This document shows, piece after piece, positions 23,023-34,219 of a stretch of DNA of 64,000 nucleotides. Every line of letters begins with the position of its first letter. The first letter of the stretch is position 1. The notes under the pieces are model-generated. The model ran no database searches. It was not told the DNA's origin and worked only from the letters and a program-made list of their open reading frames with translations. Source of the stretch: Adineta ricciae (taxonomy: Eukaryota > Rotifera > Eurotatoria > Adinetida > Adinetidae); the NCBI GenBank assembly GCA_905250025.1, contig CAJNOJ010000036.1, positions 310,001 through 374,000 on the forward strand. Direction: 5' to 3'. The position numbers and the translations under genes are program-made.

Positions 23023-23991
23023 TTACGATGTTGATAGAGTTATTTTCGCTAACGAAAGATGAGAAGTCTTTTGATCTATTATCATTCGGCGAAAGAGTGG
23101 ATGAATTCGATAGTCTTCATTGCGAAGTTTTAAAGCGAGTGTCTTGTCAACTAGCATTTGTAGATGGAATTGCTCAAGTTTCGAAACGTGTTTCCGTAAA
23201 AGATGCCTGAGAAGATGGATATCCAGTTGCTTTGAATGATGTTCGGGACCGTGCACAGTCATATGTGTCAGGTTTGGGAGAGGAGTCAGTAAATACCCGA
23301 GTATTTGACATATTGATATACTACGAAGGATCAAACAGAGTTCGAATTTACGAAGAGATAAATGCTGAGAGTATTCCAATGACGTGGGCCTTGTTAGAAA
23401 GTCGATTGTTAATTTGAGACGAGTTAAAGATGGGCAATAATAGAGAATTTGATGATAAATATTCGGATCTTTAGTGGAAATAGTTAATGAACGGAGGTAT
23501 AGAAGAGGTTGCCAAAGAGAATGAAAAGTGCGTGTAACTTCACCAATTTGACAGAGACGAAGACGCGGAAAATAGTTGGACATCACATCATCGGAAAGCC
23601 GAAGTAGATATTTGTTGTTCCACTGTGCAGTTTGAACGATGCATATATGCTCAAGATTGACTAAGAACCGAAATGAATAGTAATGAGAGTAACTCAATGG
23701 TTTATCAACAATTCGTAAAGAACGAAGTGATGAAAGCGATGAAAGACCGGTGAAATAACGAAAACTAGTACTCAGTCGAGTGATGCGAGACGAGAAGAAT
23801 TCGAGAGCAGCCACATCAACATCTTGATACGAAGTTATCCTTGCAGGAACGTTGTTATACGATGCTAGCATTAATTTAAAATGCTGGTTAAGGTTCGAAA
23901 AACTTCGATAGACATCCCGATAAGATAAATAATCCCATACTTCGAAGAAAATTTCACTTGGACAACTTTCAAAGCTTGATTGACAAGTCAT
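23023..23991 (-). CDS. F-box protein with LRR-like C-terminus (second copy)
   Basis: A single-exon, 322-residue product has an N-terminal F-box (residues ~8-45: SCPSEIFFEVWDYLSYRDVYR). Irregular leucine-rich sequence follows, with repeated L-x-x-L patterns and aromatic residues. The design matches the 16417-17552 protein, but the sequences differ and this gene has lost or lacks the intron after the F-box. It probably serves as a substrate adaptor of an SCF ubiquitin ligase. The target is unknown. Confidence 0.8.
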   Translation of the reverse strand: MTCQSSFESCPSEIFFEVWDYLSYRDVYRSFSNLNQHFKLMLASYNNVPARITSYQDVDVAALEFFSSRITRLSTSFRYFTGLSSLSSLRSLRIVDKPLSYSHYYSFRFLVNLEHICIVQTAQWNNKYLLRLSDDVMSNYFPRLRLCQIGEVTRTFHSLWQPLLYLRSLTISTKDPNIYHQILYYCPSLTRLKLTIDFLTRPTSLEYSQHLSLRKFELCLILRSISICQILGYLLTPLPNLTHMTVHGPEHHSKQLDIHLLRHLLRKHVSKLEQFHLQMLVDKTLALKLRNEDYRIHPLFRRMIIDQKTSHLSLAKITLSTS

Positions 23992-24528
23992 TTGCGCTGA
24001 ATTGTTGTGTTGCCTGTATCATATAGAAAGCCTTTTCTTTATTCTAATGATGCTCTTCATATCTTATCAATCTTTAGAGGCGAAACAAAAAAACTTTTGT
24101 TTGAATTTATCTTGTCAACAATCTGTGTAAGAGTTTCATCGACTTCTATATCCCTTAAGTTCATTTCTAGCTTCAGCTTATCTAGTTTTTCGTTTTGCAC
24201 TTGCAGGACTATACCGCATCGACTTTTGAACTAAGGGATTCACGTGTTGTGTCTATCACTTGATAGACATCGTCGGCGATTCTCTCTTTCCATTTCACAC
24301 TCAGTTAACCTCTGAAAAACGGCTTCGCAGTAAAATGTATTCTATTTCTCTTTCTTCTATCTTTCTGTGTCTTTTACGACAATGGCACACGATAGAAATA
24401 ACGAAACTACGTCCGTATGATTTTGTACTACATGCCATAGAGAAAATGGAAAGAGAGAATATACGCTGGCAAAAAAGAGTCATTTCTATTTCAAAACATT
24501 TAACGAACACAACGATTTTCTTGTTGCG
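23992..24528. other. Divergent promoter region
   Basis: Separates the F-box gene (-) from the RG-rich gene (+). Open frames here are short and overlap one another on both strands. No element recognised. Confidence 0.45.
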
Positions 24529-25371
24529 ATGTCGTCCGGAGGACAAAATTCGAATAATAATCAAGCTGGCGTGATTCCAGCCGGTGATTCAAACCAAGTT
24601 ATTCCAGCCGGCACGGTTGGTACTGGTCCACAAAGCACTCTCAATCCAAACGGTACATGTTGTTCACCTCGTGTATGATCGATTTTTACGTTCTTTTTTC
24701 TTTTTTCGTAGTTGCGCATACCAAGGCTGATTTAGACAATCATGCTAATCAATTAAATCCGAATAATCCACGATATGCAGGTCATCAGGAACGTCTTGTC
24801 GCCGTCGAAGCTAGCCGTGAAGCAGCCGCTTTTCATCAAGAAGCTCAATCAGCTTACCAATATGCAAATCAATTGGAAGCCGGTACAGTTTTCAGCTTTT
24901 ACTGACAATTTATCCCATAGTAATATGTTTATTTTCAGCTGCTATCGAAGCACAAGCAGCTGCCAGTCAGTTAAATCAACAAGCTGCCATGTATGCACAG
25001 CAAGCAAGTATGGGGTTACCATCTCGTGGAGGTACGTTGATGTCTACTGAAAAACTTTCTATATTACATATGCAATGTTTTCACTAGCTGGTAGAGGACG
25101 TGGCAGGGGTCGAGGTAAGATTTGGTAGATTGTAGTATCTTCGATTTTGTATTTATGCTCTATTCAAGGCCGAGGTCGTGGACAAGGTGGCCGTCAACCA
25201 AATCAGGGAGATCAACAGGACGATAATAATGAACATCAGGAAGACGAAGGTGACTACGACGAAGTTGATGACGAAGAAGAAGAACACGAAACACCCAATA
25301 AGAATCAACAATCAACTAACAATAACAACAACAACCAGGGATTGCCACAACGTCAAACAGCTCAAACATAA
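24529..25371 (+). CDS. RG-repeat protein with acidic, Asn/Gln-rich tail
   Basis: Five exons (24529-24652, 24712-24882, 24939-25031, 25088-25114, 25169-25371; introns 54-59 bases, all phase 1) give 205 residues. The N-terminus is Gly/Pro/Asn-rich with a repeated VIPAG motif. The middle is Ala/Gln/Glu-rich and helical, with coiled-coil character. A run of Arg-Gly repeats (residues ~130-150) follows, then an acidic Asp/Glu stretch and a poly-Asn tail. RG repeats commonly bind RNA and are targets of arginine methylation. The whole protein looks disordered. One 27-base exon encodes just the first RG repeats. No named family recognised. Confidence 0.72.
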
Positions 25372-25518
25372 AAGAGATGAACAGACCGATACAAAGGACT
25401 TTTATAAATAAGATAGTTTCCTATTTGTTGTTATCTATGTACACATAATGTTAACCTAGCTGGTTTTTTGTTTTTCATCTATTTTATTTTACTTTTGGCG
25501 ATGATTCACTTTTTGCCG

Positions 25519-25524
25519 AATAAA
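25519..25524 (+). promoter_or_regulatory. Poly(A) signal AATAAA of the RG-repeat gene
   Basis: Perfect AATAAA about 150 bases after the stop codon, in the spacer between two convergent genes. Confidence 0.55.
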
Positions 25525-25853
25525 TAACACATGAGTTCATGTTCACATTACATTTCCACATTGTTCATTTCACTGTTACTTTTGAATGCCATACTATCGA
25601 AAACGACTATTTTTTCTTAATAAACAAAATATACGAATGTATGCAAGGTCGGAATCGCAAAACAACGATGCTGATAGACGAAGTAAAGTACAAGAAATAC
25701 ATTGAATTGTTCGTCCTCGTTTTGATTGGCGTCTGGCGAGAGAGACAAAATTCGAAACGAATTACAAAGAAAGGTTCGAAAAAACATAATCGCCATTTAT
25801 TTCTATCTCTTAAACTATAAATTTCGAACTGTTTTCCAAAACACAAAACTTAT

Positions 25854-27119
25854 TTAAAATTTCGGTCGAGGTTTCCGTGATTGGTTCATCGGAAGGAAAA
25901 AATTACTCTTGTGTCGATAATACTGGGCTAGACGGATTCGCCCATAGTTAACGTAATCAAATGTATTTGTTGGTTTAGTCAGTAAGGCTTGAAGAAACGC
26001 CCATAACGCCCAATAGAGATGAACAGGTGCGATTAATAATCCACATAAGTCGCACAGATGTTCCAGCTCATATTCTGCCACTTTTCGATGATCGTAAACC
26101 GAATTGGACATATTCAATCTGGAGTTCTTCAGATAGTCGGTGAGAAATTGTTTTTGAACCGGCCGCTCCGGGTATTTTTTCTCATAATCGTCTGTCGATA
26201 GTTCAAGAAAAAAAGACACGATATCGAACAGATAATAATCATGCAAACAATGATCGAAATCGATGATTGCTAATGAATGATTCGTTGAATCATAACGAAA
26301 ATTTCCCAATCGAAGATTATTCAAACATAAAACAATCGGTATGTCAAATAACGAACCGTTTTTCTCCAAAGTCGACTGAATGCAATCGATATCATTGGAA
26401 AGTTCGGTCCATGAGACGTCTTTCAGTTGTGTTTGAAGCTGAGCAAAGGTTAATGGATATGCTGGAGTTGTATGAAATCCAATGACTGATTTGAATGAGG
26501 TGAACAGATTCTTTGTATTATTGATGGATTTTTCTCGTTGATTTTGTATTGTCACCAGTCGATCGTGTAATGTTTTGTTCTTATCAGTAAACAAATCGAT
26601 ATATTGTTTCAACTTATCTGCCAAGCGTGTGCCATGAAAGCGCGATGGAATCGAATGGAATTCGGCCAATTTTCGTGCAACCAGTTCGCTAGAAGTGAAG
26701 ACTATTATGGCAAATCGATTGAAAGGACATAGTACGTACCCGATAGGCTGTTCTTTGACGTCCAGTGCTTTTCCTGGAATGGGAGTACAGATATATCCAT
26801 TATTGAATCTTAATAAAACATGTGCTGCGACTTTCTGTTGTATTAAATGGCTAAGCAAGTGAAATTGTTCTTCTTGGTCAGCATATACGTCCGAATTCGT
26901 TGGATAAAGTTTTAGAATAACGCTGTTTTGTTCATCATTGGTATCTTTCAAAAAGATAAGGTAATAGATAAGATGGGAATCGTTGGTTAGCTTTTTGAAA
27001 ACTAATTTTTTCAATGCCCATCTGGGTTTAATTGAACACACGAGACGAGCGGCGGTTGTTTCTAATGAATTCGATTCGATTTCAACGTTTTCACATGGTA
27101 TCGGGGTGATTGCAGACAT
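25854..27119 (-). CDS. Choline/ethanolamine kinase-like protein with altered catalytic loop
   Basis: Two exons (26740-27119 and 25854-26688) encode 404 residues. The 51-base intron (26689-26739, GTACGT...TTCTAG) has no stop and a length divisible by three, so naive translation would insert 17 residues. Family features include RWALKKLVFKKLTND, VILKLYPTNSD, ELVARKLAEFHS and the metal-binding segment IIDFDHCLHDYYLFDI. The choline/ethanolamine kinase loop HNDLxxGN reads LNNLRLGN, with the catalytic Asp changed to Asn and His to Leu. These enzymes phosphorylate choline or ethanolamine in the cytosol for phospholipid synthesis. This copy may be inactive or have another role. A simple loss of the gene is unlikely, since the rest is intact. 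Confidence 0.82.
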   Translation of the reverse strand: MSAITPIPCENVEIESNSLETTAARLVCSIKPRWALKKLVFKKLTNDSHLIYYLIFLKDTNDEQNSVILKLYPTNSDVYADQEEQFHLLSHLIQQKVAAHVLLRFNNGYICTPIPGKALDVKEQPIGYVLCPFNRFAIIVFTSSELVARKLAEFHSIPSRFHGTRLADKLKQYIDLFTDKNKTLHDRLVTIQNQREKSINNTKNLFTSFKSVIGFHTTPAYPLTFAQLQTQLKDVSWTELSNDIDCIQSTLEKNGSLFDIPIVLCLNNLRLGNFRYDSTNHSLAIIDFDHCLHDYYLFDIVSFFLELSTDDYEKKYPERPVQKQFLTDYLKNSRLNMSNSVYDHRKVAEYELEHLCDLCGLLIAPVHLYWALWAFLQALLTKPTNTFDYVNYGRIRLAQYYRHKSNFFLPMNQSRKPRPKF

Positions 27120-28415
27120 TTCGTTCGGTATAGTATTGAATTACACGTGTATATGAATATTTACATTGACAATCAACGAAGTGTGACTGTGTGCGAGGAC
27201 AATAAGCACAATGAGATGTGAAAATAGTTGCACTCGATGGTTCGAAATAAGAAAAAATACGCAAAAAGAATGTTGATTACGAACAGAGACACTGAAATGA
27301 TTAAATATGATTTTTTTGCAGGGAAGAAAATATATTGCAATTAATTGTCGATTTCATTGAACAATGTGCTCAGAAGCTTCTACGTTCGTGTTTATAAGGG
27401 AGAAAATATGAACAAATTTTTTGTTGGATGTCACTCGTTCACCTGTCAATTTGAGTTTGAATATTATGTCATAGCAAATGATTTTTATATGGGAAGATTA
27501 CACATGGATGTGTGATACAAGTATGACATTTACAATAACTTTTCAAAAAGGTATACAATCAGTTAGTGCATATCATCATAATGTGTCACACAAGTATTCT
27601 CTCATGAAAATATAAATGTTTTAGTATTGATTTATCTGTTACTTCTAGTAACATATAGAATTTAAATGATAACATCATTGCCTGTTATTCTAATCGGAAT
27701 GAAATATGTTGAAGATCGAAATCTATCATCACTCAGAAAAATGTCGATATAAACCGAAGTTTAGATCTCACACTCTGAAGAATACAATAAACTAGTTTAC
27801 GTTGTGCAGAGAGATATTCAAATGCGCTTGATGACTTTGTAGTATAATTTGAAATGTTAGCACTCACGGAATGGATATTTCTTTGTTGTGAACTGATAAT
27901 CTCTTATGTTCTTTAGTATGCGATTTGAAACGGTAACTCGCGAGAATCTCTCCGTACAAGTCTACTTCGCGATTAGTTTATTACAACTTGAAAAACTCAT
28001 AAGCTTTTCAGTAAGATTTCTAAATTCTTTCGATGTGGTTGGAAAAGGAAGATATCGGACTATGCATCTTTTGATGTAGCAAGGTAACAAAACTTGAATC
28101 ATGATATTTTTTCATAGAAAGAAACTTTTATAGTCTTCTGCTTGGTTTTTTCCAACTTACGATTATGCGCAAATAAAAGTAACACAAAATTACTTATGAT
28201 GCATGTTACAGGTTTTTTCTTTCTTGCCTACGTTTTTACTAGAAAAAAAGGTATTTATGTTTTCTTTCTTCATTTTCTCCGGGTTATTACAACATATTTA
28301 AAACGACTCGATTCTGTCTTACTTCCTTTCACTAAACACATCAGCTGTATAAACTCATCGATACTCAATAGTGATGGATCCGATTCTTCAAAATGATACA
28401 AACAGAGTGGAATCC
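27120..28415. other. Divergent intergenic region, no gene recognised
   Basis: AT-rich spacer between the kinase-like gene (-) and the ADP-ribosyltransferase gene (+). Presumably holds both promoters. No repeats or conserved frames seen. Confidence 0.5.
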
Positions 28416-30611
28416 ATGACATCACCCGGTAAGAAAGAAGATGAACTTGAACCAATGAAGTCATAGAATACACAAATAAATATTCTTTGACAAATGTTAT
28501 CGAAGACTGTATAAGTTTCGTTTCATACACGAACGTTTGTTTTCGTTTTAGTTGAACTACCAACCCAGCGTTTAATGGATTTACAATCTACGCCGTTTAA
28601 TCGTCACGATGTGTGTGTCCTCTGGTTAGATCCAAAAATAGATTCGACTAATGAACGCACACAGAAATTTCTCAATCAACTTTGTGATCGCGTAGAAATA
28701 CACAATGACATCGGAAGGTTTTTGGAAATAATTCGTTACCGTCGAGAGACAAGTCTTTTGATAATATCTGGCAAATTTGCAGCACAATATCTCGACTTAA
28801 TCCATTCTTTCTCTGCAATCGATGCTGTCATTATTTTTTGTGCTTCTCCTGAAAAATATCAAGATTTAACCCAGGGAGCGTACGTTAAAGTCTTATCTTG
28901 CATTGCAACTGAACCTGAACTCATCCAATCGGTCCATTCTTGGATCAATTTAAAGTGTCAAACACATTTATATATATGGGATAACCAGGTGACCGACACT
29001 GAGTATCGGTTAACTCAGCAAAGAGCTATTTTTCTTGCTAATTATATTCTAATGTCAACGGTTTATTTGGATGCATATACAAACTATAAACAGAATATGT
29101 TAAATGTCAGTCGCGCATATTATGGTCAACGGCAATGCGAATTAGAACATATTTTACAATTCGAATTAACTTACACCGAAACAGACGCGATTAAGTGGTA
29201 CACTCGTGATTCATTTGTCCATAAATTAGTGAATCGTACACTGAGATCGTTTGATCAAAATAATCTCCATGCGATTGCTTTTTATATCCGAGATTTAATA
29301 AAACAAATATCACAGATACATTCAACGACTGATACTAAGAACTTTCAGCCAGTCTATCATGGATTGGCGATGACACAGAATGATATCAATCGCATCGAGG
29401 TAATACCAACAGGATCTTTATTGTCATCAAACGGGTTTCTATCGACAAGCCGAAGTCAAGATGTTGCTATAGCTTTTGCAAGTAAAAAACAGAACAGTGT
29501 CCGTCAACCGTTGCATCGAGTTCTATTCGAAATCAATCTGAATGTCACTAAATCGCCAGTCGTCTTCGCTGATATCAGCCATTTGAGCACATTTCCCGAA
29601 GAAGGCGAAGTCCTGTTTAGCACGGGAGCAGTTTTCTCTCTTCAAAACATTACACAAGACGAGCAGACAAAAATGTATACAATCTGTTTGAACATTGCCA
29701 CACAAGATGAGTATAATTCGATTGAGAAATTTGTCGCATCAGCGAAAGAGCAACTTAATGAACGAACTAATACTTTTGGACAGAAATCTCTCATCGGTAA
29801 GTTATTAAACTTTCAAACCCAACCATCAAGTCCACTGAAAACACACGGCGATGCTTCATACAAATTCTCCATATTCGGTTCCTCGTTTAATCATATCTGG
29901 TACGGAACTTATGACAAATATAACGATATTTTAGAACCCTACATTCAAAAGATTGCAAGTCTGGCCAAGAAATATATATTCGGTAAGTTAACTGAAAGCT
30001 TATAAGAAATGGTTCATTTTATACTTCCGTTTTCTATAGAGAATACAGATAAAGTTAAAAAACATACCGGTAAAAAAGCCATCAAACACTCAACATCTTA
30101 CGAACCATCATTAGCAAGATTCGAACCTGTGCTTTACTTTTCTTTACCTGATGAGTTGATACAACAAGAGCAAGAGAATTTTTCTCGAATATTTTCATTG
30201 CAATATCGTCGATTTACAAACACATGTCTCACCGTAGCACAGGCCAGTGCCCTTCTGGATGAATTCTATTTGATATATTACATCGCATCTGACTTACCTG
30301 AATATATTAAAGATTGTCCACGGGTGAAATTCTACAAATTCGATCCGTCTGAAGACAATCAGATTTCCAATCAGAAAGTCAAATTGTTTGAACGATTAAT
30401 TAGTGATATGCTTCATGATCTGGGCATGTTCTATCCGAAGCAAATAAAAACGTTTCCCGATGATGTACAATACCAAACTATAATACGAAGATTACACATG
30501 AAGACAGCAAGGTGTTACCAAGCATTGGCCGACGAGACTGAAAAAATAATTCAACGCTACAACCGGGAAGAAGAAGAAGAAAAGAAAAAACGAATAACAA
30601 TCGATGACTGA
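28416..30611 (+). CDS. ADP-ribosyltransferase fused to an N-terminal alpha/beta domain
   Basis: Exons 28416-28428, 28552-29982 and 30040-30611 give 671 residues. The first exon has only 13 coding bases. The N-terminal ~130 residues form an alpha/beta fold: strand VCVLWLD, helix, strand SLLIIS, helix, strand AVIIFCAS. A helical linker (IKWYTRDSFVHKLVNRTLR) leads to a catalytic domain of the arginine-specific (R-S-E) class: VYHGL (273), FLSTS (300-304) and EGEVLF (355-360). STS and ExE are intact, but the first-strand Arg of the usual YRG is His. Such enzymes transfer ADP-ribose from NAD+. A further ~200 residues resemble the small gene next door. A GTAAGT at 29797 and TTTTAG at 29934 could splice out 46 residues in frame. 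Confidence 0.85.
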
Positions 30612-30729
30612 TTAAATTTTGAAAAGGATTTTTCTTTTATTGCAACGGTTAACGTTTTTCTCGAACTTTGACCATCTGTTTATTTTCAGATCTATCAACC
30701 GCTATGGCCGTACCTGATTGAGTCACATC

Positions 30730-31382
30730 ATGAGTGATGTAAGTGCAATAAAGAAATATTAGTTGAATAGTAAACAGCTCTGTTACTACATTAATAGAGA
30801 GTTGCTTTTGGTTGCACTGCACCTTTGTGTTTGTTTGATGGTGAACCATATATAATCGTATACGATCCTGGTAAACGTGTTCAAATTAGACGGAAAGATC
30901 TGGCTCCATTCGAATCCATATTAGATATATTTCACAACGAGAAAGAATGGACTAATGCGTTGAATATTGCAACAGAGAGAAGTTGGAGCATCCTGCTAAT
31001 ATTCCCTCACCAAACCGAGATACAAATCACAACGTTTGTCACGCGGCACGTTCTCAATCGTTCTCAGTTACATTCGATATATTTGATACTTCGAGATGAA
31101 GTCCGATGCAATGCGCAGCTGACAAACATGTTACAATCACAGTTGTACTGGTGTCGGCCTCTGACAACCGAGCTGTCTCGTGATGTAAGGGAGATGTGCG
31201 CATGTGTTTGTCAGAGATATTTGTCTTTTTACGAGCAAAAACGCAGGAAAGCTGAAGCTGACATTAGGCTTGGTAATGATCAAGGTGCGAGAGGCATTGC
31301 AAATTTATTTGCGCAAAAACATCGAGAATACGCTCTTCTCCTGGCCAAGTATTACCAGAAGTTAAGCGAGGAATCTAATTAA
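30730..31382 (+). CDS. Small alpha/beta-domain protein, tandem to the ADP-ribosyltransferase gene
   Basis: Two exons (30730-30738, 30798-31382; intron 59 bases) give 197 residues, the first exon supplying just three codons. The fold pattern is strand IIVYDP, helix FESILDIFHN, strand WSILLIFPH, helix, then strand SIYLILRDE. This is like the N-terminal domain of the preceding gene. A long basic helix follows (residues ~140-195). The C-terminal helix and the spacing of the strands also resemble the last ~200 residues of the upstream product, suggesting a local duplication. There is no catalytic domain, and the function is unknown. Confidence 0.62.
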
Positions 31383-32302
31383 ACCATCACATATCTATTC
31401 ATTTTCTATATAGTCTGGATACTTTTATTGATTTTTTTTTTCATCGTGTCCTTCTTCAATAGGACTCTGATTAGTTATGAAAATTGTCAGGTGGAAATAT
31501 CCTGTTTCATTGGGAAATACAGCAACGAGCGTTTATCTTTTTTCAAGAGAAATGTCATCATTTGGACTCCGGTTGATTTTCATTTGTTATGATTGATGAA
31601 GCAAATGCATTTGTACGGATATATTTTTACGTCATCTGATTCATGACGCAATTTATTTTTATACCTTGTTTTCAAGTCCTTAGGGATACAAATAAACGGT
31701 CATTTTCTCAGCTAATATTATTGGCAATTGTTTATCTATCAGTTTATTTTATCGCATCGTTATATTGTCTATTATGTGGTGCTGACAAATGTAGCAAGCT
31801 CGAAGTTTTTCAGATTTGGTTTTGAGACATTAAATCTGTTTTTCTTTTCATTGAAGGATGAGTGTTACCAATGTGTGCCTTCTGTCAAGATTGTATCTGT
31901 CATCAAATCCCAAACTAAATTTTGAATCTTAATCTTCGAATCCACACAAGCAGCAAAAGTAAGTTATATTAAAGATTAACTATATAAAATCGTCAAAGAT
32001 GCAAATCGAACTCGAATCTTATTCGAAATTTCTCACTCTTTTATACTTTGTTTTCAACTCCCGCAGGTCACTAATAATGTGTATTTGATAAAATTATCCA
32101 TTATTGCTTTTCCCTCATTATTACGACGTCGCGCTTTTTTACACAGCCTGACATACGATCCGTACCTGTACAATTAGTGTTAACATCGCCGAAGGTATAC
32201 TCCAGGACCTATAGTCGCGCATGAATGACATATATATACACTCACAATTCTAGCATTACACTTCACTGTTCGAAAATAGATTGCTTGTTAGCTAGCCAAA
32301 AT
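31383..32302. other. Intergenic, no gene recognised
   Basis: AT-rich sequence with short chance frames. An acceptor-like TTGTTAG ends at 32291, just upstream of the next start codon. Confidence 0.45.
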
Positions 32303-33457
32303 ATGTTCTTACAATTAATTGTGATTACATTTGTTTTAACCAATGCAAATGCTTTGAATAAGATCGTTACATTTCCATTTTCCATAACGTCTCGTTTAGA
32401 CTCAGCCAGTTTCTATCGGTATAAGAACCAATCATTTTGTTTTACAACTTTTACTGATACAGCCAATTCAAAAAACGACAGTTCGGATCAAAATGAATTG
32501 GCCATAGCTCAGGATGCTTCGTTCCTATCGTATTCTGCAGAATTCTTATCAATCATTGGTTCGAATCCAGATCTGAAACTAATCCAAGAACAACCCGCAT
32601 CGGCAGAAACACAATTTGCACATGAAGGTGGTGCATATATTCCTGAAACGAACGAAGTTTGGTTTACTGCAAACCAACTACCAAAACAGAATACCAACAT
32701 ATATAGCATCAATTTGAAAACCAATCAAATCACGCAATTGAATATTCAACCACCAATCATTACACCAAATGGAGTCAATTATTTCAAAGGTTATGTCTAT
32801 GTATGTTCTCAAGGAAATACAACAACGCCAGCAGCTATTTATGCAGTCAATCCGACAACTCATTCCAGTAGAATAGTGGTTAACTCATGGTTTGGCTATC
32901 GCCTTAACTCACCTAATGATGTTACTTTTACAACGAAAGTTCTCGGAAAGAAATTCATGTGGTTTACCGATCCTCAAATTGCGTTTATGCAAAAGTTTTC
33001 CGGTGTGCCACAATACCGAAGTACCGTATTTCGCTACGATATGATGACATCCGAATTGCGTCCGGTAATTACTGATATTATTATACCAAATGGTATAGCG
33101 TTCAATCAAGAGGAAAATGTTTTATACGTCACTGATACATCGCCCGACACAGATACAGCAATTGTATACGCATACGATGTGAATAAAGACGGATTACCAA
33201 TCAATCGTCGAGTGTTTTCTGTGAGTTCAATCGGATTACCAGATGGCATTCGAGTTGATCGAAACGACCGAGTATGGATCGCGGAAGGTGATGGCATTAA
33301 TGTTCGAGATCGTACTGGTGCATTATTAGGAGTAATATTAAGTCATGGTTTGAGCTTGGCAGGTGTGATCAGTAATTTTGCATTGACAAAGAATACTGTT
33401 GTTATTCTCGCGCAAGAAACCGTGTGGCGATTAGATTTACCAGTAGATGTTTTGTAA
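32303..33457 (+). CDS. Secreted SMP-30/gluconolactonase-like beta-propeller
   Basis: A 384-residue product starts with a signal peptide (MFLQLIVITFVLTNANA), which decided the start. An upstream in-frame ATG at 32225 would bury it. The body shows repeated blades of a six-bladed propeller: HEGGAYIPETNEVWFTAN, ITPNGVNYFKG, LNSPNDVTF, IPNGIAFNQEENVLYVTD and LPDGIRVDRNDRVWIAEGDG. Glu, Asn and Asp at these blade positions bind the metal in lactonases and SMP-30. It resembles the fungal-type lactonohydrolase branch of the family. The likely reaction is hydrolysis of a lactone outside the cell. The substrate is unknown. Confidence 0.87.
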   Translation: MFLQLIVITFVLTNANALNKIVTFPFSITSRLDSASFYRYKNQSFCFTTFTDTANSKNDSSDQNELAIAQDASFLSYSAEFLSIIGSNPDLKLIQEQPASAETQFAHEGGAYIPETNEVWFTANQLPKQNTNIYSINLKTNQITQLNIQPPIITPNGVNYFKGYVYVCSQGNTTTPAAIYAVNPTTHSSRIVVNSWFGYRLNSPNDVTFTTKVLGKKFMWFTDPQIAFMQKFSGVPQYRSTVFRYDMMTSELRPVITDIIIPNGIAFNQEENVLYVTDTSPDTDTAIVYAYDVNKDGLPINRRVFSVSSIGLPDGIRVDRNDRVWIAEGDGINVRDRTGALLGVILSHGLSLAGVISNFALTKNTVVILAQETVWRLDLPVDVL

Positions 33458-34219
33458 CTAACACTAATTATACGTGTATTTTCCTAATGAACACTTGACA
33501 ATTTGAATTAGTCATAAAATAAATCCATAGTAGTAATATTATCAAGATATGCTTGTAAATCGTGACTTTCGTGTATCTGAGTGTAATTCGATACAAAATG
33601 AGACACATCAGATTTGTTATTTTTAGTATCTTCATGGAATTACTCACTTGATACTCAGAAAGCTATTTGACAGCATGTGAATATATCATCATGCTGAAAA
33701 AACATCTCGATCTTCACGAAAATATCTTATCTTTGACTGATATTGATTAACAACGCTGTTCATTATTTGTTTATTGCGATATTCGATTATTTTCCATTGT
33801 TATTACAGTAAGAAAAAAGATTTTCTATTCTGTTTCATTCGGTCACGTATACAAGACGACAAATACAAAGATAAAACAAATCATTTCACGATAGTCAAAA
33901 GAAAAACTAAGCCACAATGACAATATACAATAAAATAGAAGAATAAAACGATATTAAGAAGAACTCTCACTGTTAATGTCCTAAACACACGCGAACGAAA
34001 AGAGACACAGCAAAAGAAAATAGGATATGACGAGATTTAAACGATCATAGCTGTGAGAGAGGAAATTCATCAAAGTTCATATCAGTACAAAGTATATGCG
34101 TGTATATGTTAGGAGTTTAGAAAAACAAAACAAAGAAACAATCAATGTATATGTGAGCGTGCACTGAGCATGATTTTGTTGTTGGGGGAAAAGAGAAATA
34201 TAGTTCGTGTTCGAATTTT
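33458..34219. other. Convergent intergenic region
   Basis: 3' regions of the lactonase-like gene and calcineurin B. AATAAA at 33518 lies about 60 bases after the lactonase stop. Nothing else recognised. Confidence 0.5.
33518..33523 (+). promoter_or_regulatory. Poly(A) signal AATAAA of the SMP-30-like gene
   Basis: Perfect hexamer 60 bases after the stop codon. Confidence 0.55.
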
